From a virus: a DNA stretch of 30,713 nucleotides. A program made the position numbers and the translations under genes. The notes beneath the pieces were generated by a model that searched no databases, was not told the DNA's origin, and saw only the letters and a list, made by a program, of their open reading frames with translations. The DNA lies in the IMG/VR virus record IMGVR_UViG_3300041418_000129, positions 1 to 30,713 of that record; one strand, written 5' to 3'. Of the stretch, positions 14,359 to 22,695 are shown piece after piece; the stretch's first letter is position 1, and the number at the start of each line of letters is the position of its first letter.

Positions 14359-16638
14359 ATGGCACTCCTCTATCGCACACTTCGCTCGAGCCTCAAGCCG
14401 ATCCTCGGCCTCAATGACATCAGTGCCCCTTCTGCGCAGAATCTGCAAGCTGGGTACCTGCTCAACGAAGCAGGCGGCGCGGTCCTCCATGATGTGCGTG
14501 GCGTCACGCCGGCGCAGCTCTCCGGAACTTACAACTGGCTACAAGGTCCAAGCGGGCCGGTAGTCAACTTCAACGGTGGGCTCGCCACTGGCCCATCTGC
14601 CGCACTTGACCCGTTCACAATCGGGTTCTGGCTGAAGTTGAGCACAGTGGCGCCGTCCAACCAGGACCCAATTTGTAAGTGCGATTCCTCTATCGGCCAT
14701 GGTTGGATTATCCAGGTTGAATCGAGCGGTGGTGGAAATATCCGGTTTGATGCCGCATTCACCGGAGCGAATAACTTTCAGCTTCAAATGGCGGTCCCAG
14801 ACACGACACACTGGCATTTCTACGTCTTTTACTGGGACAAAACCGGAGCCCACACCGGCGGCAACAGCAACGATGCGCACTCAGGCATCTATCTTGATGG
14901 CAAGCCTGCATTCATCAATACGGCGATCAGTGGCAGTGGCAGCCGCGTCTCCGATTCCGGCCAGCCCTTGACATTTGGTGCATTTACAGGCGGGATTTCC
15001 CCGCTGAGCAACGGGCAAATTGGATCCGTGTTCTTTTGGAATCGCATCGTTTCAGAGGCGGAAATTCAGGATCTTTACACTAAGACCTACCCCGCCATTA
15101 GGCCCTTGCATGTTTACCCAGCGCCACCGCCAATCCCCTCGCAGGACTATATCTTCTACGATTCCTTCGATTACCACCTCAAACAACAGCTAGCCCAGAA
15201 GTCATTCAATAGAAATGTCGAAACAGAAGGTTTCTGGGGGGAAGTGGTGCCAACCGGGGTTCCGACGTTCGGTTATGCTTTCGACGACCGCACCGATTAC
15301 CGACAGGCTCCACTGCGCGCCGCTCACTTCCCGCGCGACCAGGTTGCTTTCCTTGACTTCGCGCCAGTAACGCCCGTGGTGCCATCCCAGGATTACATCT
15401 TCTATGATTCGTTCGACTATCGCGCGGCCGCCAGCCGGATTCAGCAGGCACATTTCGATCGAAACGCGGTTTTGAGCAACTTTCAAGCAACGGTTCCACC
15501 GTCATTCGGCTGGAATTTCTATGACTCCTTCGATTACAAGGCACGGCAGAATCGCTTGGCGCACTTTCCGCGCGACTACGTGGCTGATGCCGGCATCATC
15601 TTTGCGGCAACCGGCGCGGCCGCGGCACCCAGCATCGGCTACCTGTTCTACGATTCCTTCGACTACAACAAAGCCAAGCGGTTGAATCTGCAGTTCCCGC
15701 GGAATTATGTGGACAACACAGCGGCGCTATTCACGCCGGTTGGGTTGAGCGTTCCCTCGCAGGACTACATCTTCTACGACTCGAACGACTACGTAGGGCA
15801 CGCGCGCCAGGCCGCGCAGCATGCGTTTCGACGGGACTACGTCGCCGAGCCACCGTGGAGTGCTCTTATCACACCGGCCTTTGTGGACCCGGCCGGCTGG
15901 TATCCCATCGTCACGCCGATCTCTGTCCCGGTACGCCAGCGACAAAGTTACTTCTATATAGGAGTGCCGAATGATCTCCGCGATGGCACCCTGTTGCCGG
16001 CCTGGAATTTCCTGCAAATCGGAGATTCGTCGCAAGAGCCATTGCGCCAGCGGGAATTGTTTCGACGCCTGCAACAGAATGTCGACCCAGTGAAGCCACC
16101 AAAGACCTTCCTGAGCGTCTTTTTCAGCGCCACCTGGGCACCATGGAACGCCAATCTGAGCAAGGCCGCAACCCGTAATTTCGTGGCGAGGATGCAAGCC
16201 TGGGCGGCGAGTCTCTCGATATTGTCACCGCACCCGCCGGCAATCGTCGGCTTCATGCTCAACGTGTGCTCGGAGTCGCGTCTGCTCGCAGCCATAAAGT
16301 ACACCATAGCAACAGTTTGCCAAGATCCAAGGACGGTCACCGTGCCTCTCAATACAACGCCAGTTTGCATGACATTCGTGAAAGACCCACAAGCCACCAC
16401 CGACTATTCGATCGACTGGACGATGCCGCTCACCGCCGCCTCGGACACGATTAAGACCTCTTCCTGGGCTACCGATCCAGGGGTCGCGGTGGCGAAATCA
16501 ACTTACGTCGGCTATGTGGTCACCGCGTTCATCTCGGGTGGCACGGTGGGCTCCAGCTACTCGGTCACAAACACGATCACCACTCCCGGCGGGCGCACGC
16601 TGGCACAGAACTTTATCGTCAAAGTGCAATTGCTATAG
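14359..16638 (+). CDS. Fibre protein: LamG-like domain, 40-42 aa repeats, C-terminal Ig-like domain
   Basis: ATG 14359 follows GGAGGAGGG. Residues about 30-250 form a LamG / concanavalin-A-like jelly roll: LQAGYLLNEAGG, PFTIGFWLKL, HWHFYVFYW, SGIYLDGKP, and the closing IGSVFFWNRIVSEAEIQDLY. Residues 260-505 hold six repeats of 'DYIFYDSFDY, then H-F-P-R-D-Y-V'. The last 80 residues (DYSIDWTMPL onward, with AFISGGTVGSSYSVTN) are an Ig-like 'D-T-I-x-x-S-x-W, S-G-G-x-x-G-x-x-Y' module that occurs twice more in the protein at 20803. LamG domains bind carbohydrate, so a receptor-contact or virion-surface role is likely. The mid region (about 510-660) is unrecognised and carries a palindrome copy in its coding DNA. 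Confidence 0.75.
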   Translation: MALLYRTLRSSLKPILGLNDISAPSAQNLQAGYLLNEAGGAVLHDVRGVTPAQLSGTYNWLQGPSGPVVNFNGGLATGPSAALDPFTIGFWLKLSTVAPSNQDPICKCDSSIGHGWIIQVESSGGGNIRFDAAFTGANNFQLQMAVPDTTHWHFYVFYWDKTGAHTGGNSNDAHSGIYLDGKPAFINTAISGSGSRVSDSGQPLTFGAFTGGISPLSNGQIGSVFFWNRIVSEAEIQDLYTKTYPAIRPLHVYPAPPPIPSQDYIFYDSFDYHLKQQLAQKSFNRNVETEGFWGEVVPTGVPTFGYAFDDRTDYRQAPLRAAHFPRDQVAFLDFAPVTPVVPSQDYIFYDSFDYRAAASRIQQAHFDRNAVLSNFQATVPPSFGWNFYDSFDYKARQNRLAHFPRDYVADAGIIFAATGAAAAPSIGYLFYDSFDYNKAKRLNLQFPRNYVDNTAALFTPVGLSVPSQDYIFYDSNDYVGHARQAAQHAFRRDYVAEPPWSALITPAFVDPAGWYPIVTPISVPVRQRQSYFYIGVPNDLRDGTLLPAWNFLQIGDSSQEPLRQRELFRRLQQNVDPVKPPKTFLSVFFSATWAPWNANLSKAATRNFVARMQAWAASLSILSPHPPAIVGFMLNVCSESRLLAAIKYTIATVCQDPRTVTVPLNTTPVCMTFVKDPQATTDYSIDWTMPLTAASDTIKTSSWATDPGVAVAKSTYVGYVVTAFISGGTVGSSYSVTNTITTPGGRTLAQNFIVKVQLL
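15133..15870 (+). repeat. Six tandem coding repeats of 120-126 bp
   Basis: The core codes for SQDYIFYDSFDY or a variant. Cores start near 15149, 15275 (degenerate, FGYAFDDRTDY), 15394, 15514, 15640 and 15766. Spacing is 119-126 bp. Each core is followed about 12 residues later by [HA]F-x-R-[DN]-x-V. Nucleotide divergence between copies is substantial, so the array is old and held by selection on protein. Confidence 0.8.
15949..15966. repeat. 18-bp palindrome, copy 2 (two mismatches)
   Basis: TACTTCTATATAGGAGTG lies inside the LamG/repeat fibre gene and codes for FYIGV. It differs from the perfect copies by two C-to-T changes in the left arm. In the sense RNA both become G-U wobble pairs, so the hairpin could still form. 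Confidence 0.7.
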
Positions 16639-16639
16639 T

Positions 16640-16664
16640 GTTGACCGAAATCTTCGCGTAGGAT
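16640..16664 (+). promoter_or_regulatory. GTTGACCGAAAT element before the tail-paralogue cluster
   Basis: GTTGACCGAAATC (16640-16652) lies in the 36-bp gap before ATG 16675. After a 12-bp spacer from TTGACC comes TAGGAT (16659-16664), ending 10 nt before the ATG. No real Shine-Dalgarno is present (only TTGGGG). This is the same geometry as at 12452 and 27838. Promoter function is inferred. Confidence 0.5.
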
Positions 16665-16674
16665 TGGGGTTAGT

Positions 16675-17469
16675 ATGGCGATCCAGTACAGTGGCGGTCC
16701 GATCGTTTACAACAACTTCCTGGGCGATACCATCGCCGATCTCAAAAACGGCATCAACACGAACCTCTCGAACGCTGGCTGGAGCTCCTCGGTAGTGGCC
16801 GGGGGTTACACGCTGACCTGCGCATTGACCCCGCAATCACTGCAGTGCTCGATCAAGCTGCTCGACAACGGCACCAGCGTCACGATCCAGTTCTGCAACG
16901 TGGCCTTGACACAGCTCGGCGTCATCCACACCTCCACGCCGGCCGCCAACAAACGGTACCAGATCCTCGCCGATCCTTACCAGTTCTTTCTGTATTTGCC
17001 GAACGTGTCGACGCCATCGAGCGGCGCCATTATGGGCGGGGTTCCATGGATCCCGGCATTCCTACAGGCCGGCACAACCACAGCCATCTGGTCAATCGGC
17101 GACGGTGCGGGCAACGCGACGTTTCGGAATAGCCTCGCGCCGAATTCTTCGGATACTGACTATCAGTTCAACGCCAATGTCGGCAGCGGGTCCGGGCAGG
17201 GTAGTCCACAGCTCTTCGGCGTCCAAAGCAATGCGACTACGCTGGGTCTGGCAGGTCTCTGGTTTAATAATGCCGCGATCATCTGTGAGCCGATGTTGGG
17301 CTACGGAACCAGTAACAACGCGCTTCCGGTGATCGTCGGCGAATTGTGGGATGCCGCGCTGGTGATGCAATCCTACCAGCTCGATCTGCAGACAAATTTC
17401 AACAGCCACAATTACACCAACATCACCGACAACAACGCCAACGGCAGCCTGTTTGTCGCGACTACATAG
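16675..17469 (+). CDS. Tail protein paralogue 1 of 3 (short form), 264 aa
   Basis: It opens MAIQYSGGPIVYNNFLG, then DLKNGINTNLSNAGWSS, and closes with GELWDAALVMQSYQLD then FNSHNYTNI. The same opening ('I-Q-Y-S/T-G, helix, GI, AGW') and closing ('G-Q-L-W-D-A-A-L, D-A-H-N-F/Y') occur in the next two genes. Between these it has RYQILADPYQFFLYLPN, also shared. It lacks the inserted module of about 120 residues seen in the other two. I do not recognise the family; tandem placement with fibres suggests a tail or collar subunit with a paralogue-specific insertion. First gene after a GTTGACC element; no good SD. Confidence 0.7.
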   Translation: MAIQYSGGPIVYNNFLGDTIADLKNGINTNLSNAGWSSSVVAGGYTLTCALTPQSLQCSIKLLDNGTSVTIQFCNVALTQLGVIHTSTPAANKRYQILADPYQFFLYLPNVSTPSSGAIMGGVPWIPAFLQAGTTTAIWSIGDGAGNATFRNSLAPNSSDTDYQFNANVGSGSGQGSPQLFGVQSNATTLGLAGLWFNNAAIICEPMLGYGTSNNALPVIVGELWDAALVMQSYQLDLQTNFNSHNYTNITDNNANGSLFVATT

Positions 17470-17478
17470 GAGGTTTTT

Positions 17479-19125
17479 TTGTCGATCCAATATTCGGGCA
17501 CCGTGATCAACGACAGCTTCACCGGGCAGTCGGTGCAAAGTATTCTCGACGGAATCAAGACCGCGCTGCTTGCCGCAGGTTGGACGCTGTACAACCGGCA
17601 TCGCGCTGGCGCGACGTTTCTGAATTATCCGTTCAACGGAATCCCTGCTAATGGCGAATGGGTTGAGATCGGCCAAACCGTCTACAAGTTCTACACGTCC
17701 ACACCTTTCACGGACGGATCCTTCCCGGTGTTCGCAGGCTCCGGCGCTTCCGCACAAACCTGTTTCTCAAATCTCGGGAGCGCAATTCAAAACAATGACC
17801 CCATTTTCAACTGCATTCAGGCTGGTACATTCGATCTCCCGCAAGCATGGAATGGAGTCCAAATCGTAGCCGGCAGCAGTACGACAGCCTACAACAACAT
17901 CACGCTAGGCGTGGACAGCGCTAATTTAGGGAGCTGGTTCGTGACTCCTGCTGCATCTACCGGCGTGGGGATTACCACCGAGGGTGGTTGGGAGTTGGAA
18001 TCGCAACAGACTGGAGAAGGCTTGAAGCTGCGCGTGCGCCTGGTCGGAGAGTTCAACCCATCAGCGGGGCTCCAAGCGAATCTGTACGTCACAACAGTGC
18101 TAGAGGACACCACCAGCGCGGTTTATTCGATCACTGTTAACCCGGTTTTGACCTATCGGATCATCTGCGGGCCGTACCAACTGTTCATTTTCGCCAGCGA
18201 GTCAACCACGAACGGTACGGCCGTGTCTGGCGGCGTTCCTTATTTGCAGAGCTTTCTTGTCCCAAATCCGATCACGGCCGCTACTTCGGCAACGCCAGTC
18301 CAGTGTACAACGCTCAACGCACACGGCTTATCGACCGGCCAAACCATTTCGATTACGGAAGCGCTCGAAAAGATGACCATCGGATCGATGGGGCGCCAGC
18401 CAAGCGGCTTACAAACCGGGAACATTCTCGTCAGCGGCAATAACACGTTCCGGACCGGAGACACAGTACGAATTAGCACCGGCGACGCTGTAGTCGACGG
18501 AATCTACACCATCAGCAACGTCAGTAGCACCTCATTCTCGCTCGACAACTCCACGCCGAATATCGGGACGGCAACCGGCTTCTGCTACGGGCCGAAACAT
18601 TCTGTGAACGGTACCTGGACCGTCACGGTGATCGACAACTTCAACTTCACATTGAATGGTTCTGTGGGCGCCGGCTCGCAGCCGTATTACGGCGTCGGAT
18701 TGGTGGCTGCGCCAGGCACACTGAACCGCGCTATCTGGTCAGTCGGGTCTTCTGGCGCCAACTTCCGCACGGGCCTGTACTCCGCCGGCAATGCGCAATT
18801 CATGGCGCTGAACTCGGCGAGTTACGAAGCGCTGACGAATATCGATCAGGCCAATCCGCGTTTAGTGATGCCGGGATTGCCTGGCAAGCCCTTGAATTTC
18901 TCTAACGGATGCGCAGCAGTGATCGAGCCGCTCATTGCCGCCGGCGCGAATGGGGCTGGCTCGCCGCCAATGGTCTTCGGACAGCTCTGGGACTCAGCTC
19001 TGGTGACGACGATCTACACGCTGGACATTGAAACCAGCTTTGACAACCATAACTACCACTTGTACAGCTCGCAAGTTGGCGACTCCACACACTTCCAGGG
19101 CGGCTTTTTCTTGGCAATTTCGTGA
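17479..19125 (+). CDS. Tail protein paralogue 2 of 3 with FCCH-like insertion, 548 aa
   Basis: The start is TTG 17479, directly after an AGGAGG and a seven-T run. It opens SIQYSGTVINDSFTG and SILDGIKTALLAAGWTLYN. Residues about 273-397 are an inserted beta module (PVQCTTLNAHGLSTGQTISI, later GTWTVTVIDNFNFTLNGS). 'H-G-L-S-x-G-x-x-x-x-I, N-G-T-W-T-V-T-V-x-D-x-x-x-F-T-L' is a common phage surface module sometimes annotated as FCCH-like. The C-terminus (GQLWDSALVTTIYTLD, SFDNHNYHLY) matches its paralogues. Probably a virion tail subunit; the insertion may face outward. Confidence 0.7.
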   Translation: MSIQYSGTVINDSFTGQSVQSILDGIKTALLAAGWTLYNRHRAGATFLNYPFNGIPANGEWVEIGQTVYKFYTSTPFTDGSFPVFAGSGASAQTCFSNLGSAIQNNDPIFNCIQAGTFDLPQAWNGVQIVAGSSTTAYNNITLGVDSANLGSWFVTPAASTGVGITTEGGWELESQQTGEGLKLRVRLVGEFNPSAGLQANLYVTTVLEDTTSAVYSITVNPVLTYRIICGPYQLFIFASESTTNGTAVSGGVPYLQSFLVPNPITAATSATPVQCTTLNAHGLSTGQTISITEALEKMTIGSMGRQPSGLQTGNILVSGNNTFRTGDTVRISTGDAVVDGIYTISNVSSTSFSLDNSTPNIGTATGFCYGPKHSVNGTWTVTVIDNFNFTLNGSVGAGSQPYYGVGLVAAPGTLNRAIWSVGSSGANFRTGLYSAGNAQFMALNSASYEALTNIDQANPRLVMPGLPGKPLNFSNGCAAVIEPLIAAGANGAGSPPMVFGQLWDSALVTTIYTLDIETSFDNHNYHLYSSQVGDSTHFQGGFFLAIS

Positions 19126-19131
19126 GGTGCA

Positions 19132-20802
19132 ATGGCTATCCAGTATACGGGCTCCGTGCAAACCACGACTTTCTCCGGAGCGAGCGTCAATTCTATTCTC
19201 GATGGCATCAAAAACGGTCTCACTGCTGGCGGTTGGACGCTCGTTAAGAATCGTTTTCGTGCGCAGAATACCTTCACGAATGAGCCATTTTTGGAGAATC
19301 CATTCAACGGGGAGATCCGCGGAATCGGTGCGACAAACTATCTCTTTTTGAATACGGCAATCGGTTGTCCAACTGTGCAGATCGAGCCAAGCGCATCGGG
19401 CTCGATCTTCAATTGGAGTCTGCAAATCAATGCCTGTGACCCTCTATTCTACTCGCCCTTCGGCGGGCAGGTGCCAGCACAGACCGACGCGCGCGCGCCA
19501 TCCTATCTGTACATTGTGGCTCAGCACGATGGCACGGTCGGAAACAACCAAGCCTGCACATTACAGAGCGCGAATTTCGGGACCTGGCAATCTGGCGTCA
19601 CCTTCGGTGGCGGCTGGGAGATGGTCTCGGCAATAACGCCAGAGGGGCTGCAGATCAAAGTTCAGGCGGTCTGTGACTTCATCTTCGGCGTTGGAATCGT
19701 CGCTGACATCTATATTTCCTCCGTGCTCGAAGACGTCATCAGCCAGCCAATTCAAATCAACGTGCAGAATGTCGCTTACACAGTTACCGCGGATCCGTAC
19801 CAGTTCTTTCTCTACCAGAACGGCAGTGCGAACGCCTTCACATCGGCAAGCGGTGGCACGCCGTACCTCTATTCGATCACCGCACCGCTGCTCATTTCGA
19901 GCGTGGTTGCTCCGCTGAACGGAAGCGTCACCTGCCAGACGGCGAGCCCTCATGGCCTAGTCAATGGGCCAAACGGGACTGGCCCGATCATCCAGATTTT
20001 CGAAGCACGGGAAACGATGGGGGTCAGCGGATCGAATGTCAGTTCGTTGCCTAGCGCACTCGGGAACACCTTTTTGCAAGCGGCATCGGATTTCCAGAAT
20101 GGTGATGTGATTCAATTAACAGGAAGTGGGGCTGCAACGGATGGAACCTTCAAAATTCACAATGTGATTCCGTTCAATGCGTTGTCCGGGACACCGGGGT
20201 TCACCCTCGACAACACGCTTGGGGTGTCTGGTTTAGGGGGAACGATTATCGGGCCAGCTCATAGCATCAATGGCAGTTGGCAAATCACAGTTGTCGACAC
20301 GACGCATTTCGTTCTGAACGGCGCGGTTGGCACCGGTATCCAGTACGTCGCGAACACTGGGCTGGTCGCCGCCGCGAACCACATCGCCCGCTGCCTCTGG
20401 GGTTTTGGGTCGAACAGCAATTATAATCTCCGGAACTCGCTGCGATCGGATTCGAACGCGCAATTCATCTGCGTCAATGGTGCCAGCTATAACCAACTCA
20501 ACCAGGGGGATCCGGCTGCCCCACGCTTTATCTACCCCGGCATACCGGGTCAGCCCCTGCGTTACAGCAACGGCTGTGCCGTTCTGATGGAACCGCTGTT
20601 AGCCGCCGGCTTGGATGGCACGAGCAGCCACGCGCAAGTTCTTGGCCAGCTCTGGGATGCCGCGTTGATCACCGGCGCTTTCATGACAGATCAGCAATCG
20701 GCTGTCGACGCGCATAACTTTTCGGCGTACTGTAATGACCAGGGACAGACCTTCCCTCTGCCGCTCATCTTGCAGGGTAGCCTTTGGATCGTGTATCAGT
20801 AG
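19132..20802 (+). CDS. Tail protein paralogue 3 of 3 with FCCH-like insertion, 556 aa
   Basis: ATG 19132 follows GAGGTG by 3 nt. It opens MAIQYTGSVQTTTFSG and SILDGIKNGLTAGGWTLVKN, very close to the upstream paralogue. The inserted module spans about residues 264-401 (SVTCQTASPHGLVNG, then GSWQITVVDTTHFVLNGAV). It closes with GQLWDAALITGAFMTD and SAVDAHNFSAY. The two long paralogues align along their length, so they are the most recent duplication, with the short form at 16675 either ancestral or a deletion. The next gene starts immediately at 20803. Confidence 0.7.
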   Translation: MAIQYTGSVQTTTFSGASVNSILDGIKNGLTAGGWTLVKNRFRAQNTFTNEPFLENPFNGEIRGIGATNYLFLNTAIGCPTVQIEPSASGSIFNWSLQINACDPLFYSPFGGQVPAQTDARAPSYLYIVAQHDGTVGNNQACTLQSANFGTWQSGVTFGGGWEMVSAITPEGLQIKVQAVCDFIFGVGIVADIYISSVLEDVISQPIQINVQNVAYTVTADPYQFFLYQNGSANAFTSASGGTPYLYSITAPLLISSVVAPLNGSVTCQTASPHGLVNGPNGTGPIIQIFEARETMGVSGSNVSSLPSALGNTFLQAASDFQNGDVIQLTGSGAATDGTFKIHNVIPFNALSGTPGFTLDNTLGVSGLGGTIIGPAHSINGSWQITVVDTTHFVLNGAVGTGIQYVANTGLVAAANHIARCLWGFGSNSNYNLRNSLRSDSNAQFICVNGASYNQLNQGDPAAPRFIYPGIPGQPLRYSNGCAVLMEPLLAAGLDGTSSHAQVLGQLWDAALITGAFMTDQQSAVDAHNFSAYCNDQGQTFPLPLILQGSLWIVYQ

Positions 20803-22092
20803 ATGGCTTTCATCATCAATTTCGTCACCCCGCGCAACGTCGGGAACGCCACTACCTGGATCCAGATCCCGGAGAGTTTACAATTCACCGCGGGCGGTAA
20901 AACAGCCGCCGGTGGCGCTTCCTTACTTGGCGCCGTTGCGGTCGGTGAACAAGGTATCGGCTTTGACGAATGCGTGCAGCAGTCTTCGGGTGTCCTAGCA
21001 ATCAGCTTCCAGGACATCCATGCGCTGGACAAAACCACCGAAAATGCTCCTATCCTGGAAGATCAATATGAGCTTCCGGCGAATACGGCGAATGCGAATA
21101 CCTGGCAGCCGATGAATCCGTTCCCATGGCCAGTGGCGGGATTCTCGGATTTCTCCTGGCAGCCGATGAATTCCGGGACAATGAGCAACCCGTGCGCCGT
21201 AGGCGCGAACGTCGCCGGCTCGAACGCTCCGTTCGACGGCGTGATGTCGCCTGGTTCATGCTTGCTCACAGAGAGCTTCATGGATGGCGCCTTTGCGCCT
21301 GGCTCGTGCCTGCAGGGTTTTAGTTTCATGCTTGGAGCGGAAGCTATCCCGCGCTGCGCTGCCGAATGGAATGGTTGCCAGCTCTCGCATATCGTTCCAC
21401 CACCACTACCACCAATTGCGCCACAGCCTGTGCTGCCGCCCAGCATACCGCCACCATCGACATTGGGCTCCGGATTCCAATGCGAGATCATTTTCCAGAA
21501 GGCGCCACAAGACATCATCGACTTCTCGGAAGTCTGGGGCAACTGGCTGATCGGGAGCGATACGATCGTTTCTGCATCTTGGGCGGCCGATTCTGGGTTG
21601 ACGATTCTTAGCTCGAGTTTCACCGCGACCACAACCACCGTGTTTGTGAGCGGCGGCATAGCCGGACAGATCTATGCCCTCCGTGGCGCGATCGCCACAG
21701 CCGCCGGCCGTATTGAATTGCGATCTGCATTGGTTTACGTGCTGACCTGCAATCCGAACTCGGCATCGCCCCCATCGAAAGCAGCAATCCAGTGCTTCCG
21801 GATTGCCCCGAAGAACCCGGCATCCGTTGTCGATATTCAGATCAGTTGGGCTTCCTACTTGGCGCCGGGGGATTACATCCTCAATTCGAGCTGGTTTGGC
21901 CCAGGCGGAATCGGCTTAGGATCAAGCACATATACACAGAATTCCGCGTCAGTGCGAGTGTCTGGGGGGATTTCTGGCACCAACTACGCGATCACGAACC
22001 TGATAACTACAGCGCTAGGGCAAACAGCAGTTCGCCGGGTGGAAGTAGAAGTCGGCACCTGTATAACGACCAACTCACCGCAGCAATCCTGA
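20803..22092 (+). CDS. Virion protein with Pro-rich linker and two Ig-like domains, 429 aa
   Basis: ATG 20803 directly follows the upstream TAG. Residues 1-200 are unrecognised and have several Cys (NPCAVG, GSCLLT, GSCLQG, RCAAEWNGC), unusual for a cytoplasmically assembled protein. A Pro-rich linker (HIVPPPLPPIAPQPVLPPS) follows near 200-225. Two Ig-like modules come next: DTIVSASWAAD with VSGGIAGQIYALRG, and DYILNSSWFGPG with VSGGISGTNYAITN. Both resemble the C-terminal module of the LamG fibre at 14359. Last gene of the rightward unit; the palindrome-terminator lies 4 bp after its stop. Confidence 0.65.
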   Translation: MAFIINFVTPRNVGNATTWIQIPESLQFTAGGKTAAGGASLLGAVAVGEQGIGFDECVQQSSGVLAISFQDIHALDKTTENAPILEDQYELPANTANANTWQPMNPFPWPVAGFSDFSWQPMNSGTMSNPCAVGANVAGSNAPFDGVMSPGSCLLTESFMDGAFAPGSCLQGFSFMLGAEAIPRCAAEWNGCQLSHIVPPPLPPIAPQPVLPPSIPPPSTLGSGFQCEIIFQKAPQDIIDFSEVWGNWLIGSDTIVSASWAADSGLTILSSSFTATTTTVFVSGGIAGQIYALRGAIATAAGRIELRSALVYVLTCNPNSASPPSKAAIQCFRIAPKNPASVVDIQISWASYLAPGDYILNSSWFGPGGIGLGSSTYTQNSASVRVSGGISGTNYAITNLITTALGQTAVRRVEVEVGTCITTNSPQQS

Positions 22093-22096
22093 CCGG

Positions 22097-22120
22097 CACT
22101 CCTATATAGGAGTGTTTTTT
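22097..22120 (+). terminator. Palindrome copy 3 plus T-run: terminator of the rightward unit
   Basis: A perfect CACTCCTATATAGGAGTG (22097-22114) is followed at once by six T, between convergent genes ending at 22092 (+) and 22119 (-). Hairpin plus T-run fits an intrinsic terminator for the plus strand. On the minus strand the hairpin is followed by CCGG, not T, so it should not stop leftward transcription the same way. The T-run overlaps the last bases of the leftward gene's stop codon. Confidence 0.7.
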
Positions 22121-22541
22121 AGAGTGTCCCGTTATCGCTCTTGCCGTTGGCGGTCGCCTTCCAAGCCAATAGCGGCGTCCCGATATCGAACTGAATCGTA
22201 AGGCTGTCGGAACCCGATGTGAGCGTCTTGGAGACACTCACGCCCGGCTGAAGCACATCGGTGTAGGTGCCGATGAGTGTGGTCCCTTTCTCACAGATTC
22301 CGGTGACTTGGCTGTACATGGCCGCGCGCGGAGCCATGGTCGGGCGCTGGGTGACGGAGATGTCGCAGGAGAGTGCCCCGGCAGTCACACGCACGCCGGT
22401 TGTAACACCGTTTTTGTTGGTGAACCGGGTGACGTCACCAGCCCGGACATTGGTTTGCGCCCGTGTGTTGATGGCAACATTGAGGAGAAAGCCTAGTGTT
22501 AGGGTGGCAAAGGTTAAAAGCGTGAACGTGTCAACTTTCAT
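22119..22541 (-). CDS. Small exported protein with signal peptide, 140 aa
   Basis: The N-terminus MKVDTFTLLTFATLTLGFLL with VAINTRAQT is a Sec-type signal peptide with a likely cleavage after TRA (near residue 28), although the first residues hold only one Lys. The mature part of about 110 residues is beta-rich with two cysteines (LSCDISVTQ, TGICEKGT) that could form a disulphide. I recognise no family. A secreted product from a phage late region could be an envelope-located factor or a host-surface modifier; this is inference. No SD precedes the ATG; TATACT lies 7 nt upstream, so it may be made from a leaderless mRNA. It ends at the convergent terminator. Confidence 0.65.
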   Translation of the reverse strand: MKVDTFTLLTFATLTLGFLLNVAINTRAQTNVRAGDVTRFTNKNGVTTGVRVTAGALSCDISVTQRPTMAPRAAMYSQVTGICEKGTTLIGTYTDVLQPGVSVSKTLTSGSDSLTIQFDIGTPLLAWKATANGKSDNGTL

Positions 22542-22548
22542 GTTGACA

Positions 22549-22577
22549 AGTATACGCTAATTGCCGACGCCCATCAT
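22549..22577 (-). promoter_or_regulatory. Possible leaderless promoter of the exported-protein gene
   Basis: Reading the minus strand, TATACT (22554-22549) lies 7 nt before ATG 22541. A weak ATGATG (22577-22572) sits 17 bp further up, inside the tiny ORF that precedes it. There is no Shine-Dalgarno. Transcription would begin within a base or two of the ATG. Confidence 0.4.
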
Positions 22578-22679
22578 AGGCAATTGCTGCTGGGCTGCTG
22601 TGACCACTACGGGTGTCACCGTTGCGGCGATCGCGCCACCAAATTCCAGGACCGCAGTTTCAACTCCACCGAACATCAT
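22557..22679 (-). CDS. 40-aa hydrophobic small protein
   Basis: On the minus strand an AAGGAGG (just after the stop of the glycine-rich gene) lies 11 nt before ATG 22679. The 40-residue product starts MMFGGVETAVLEFGGAIAA, continues with a Val/Thr/Ala-rich hydrophobic stretch, and ends QQQLPMMGVGN. One membrane span is possible (about residues 8-28) but not certain. It is too short for default gene calling. Position between adhesin genes and the exported protein suggests a small membrane or chaperone-like partner; function unknown. Confidence 0.5.
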   Translation of the reverse strand: MMFGGVETAVLEFGGAIAATVTPVVVTAAQQQLPMMGVGN

Positions 22680-22695
22680 AGTTTAATGCGCCTCC

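Noticed and set aside
17474-17480. Seven-T run after 17469 as a terminator
   Set aside because: No hairpin precedes it, and it follows AGGAGG as spacer to the TTG start of the next gene.
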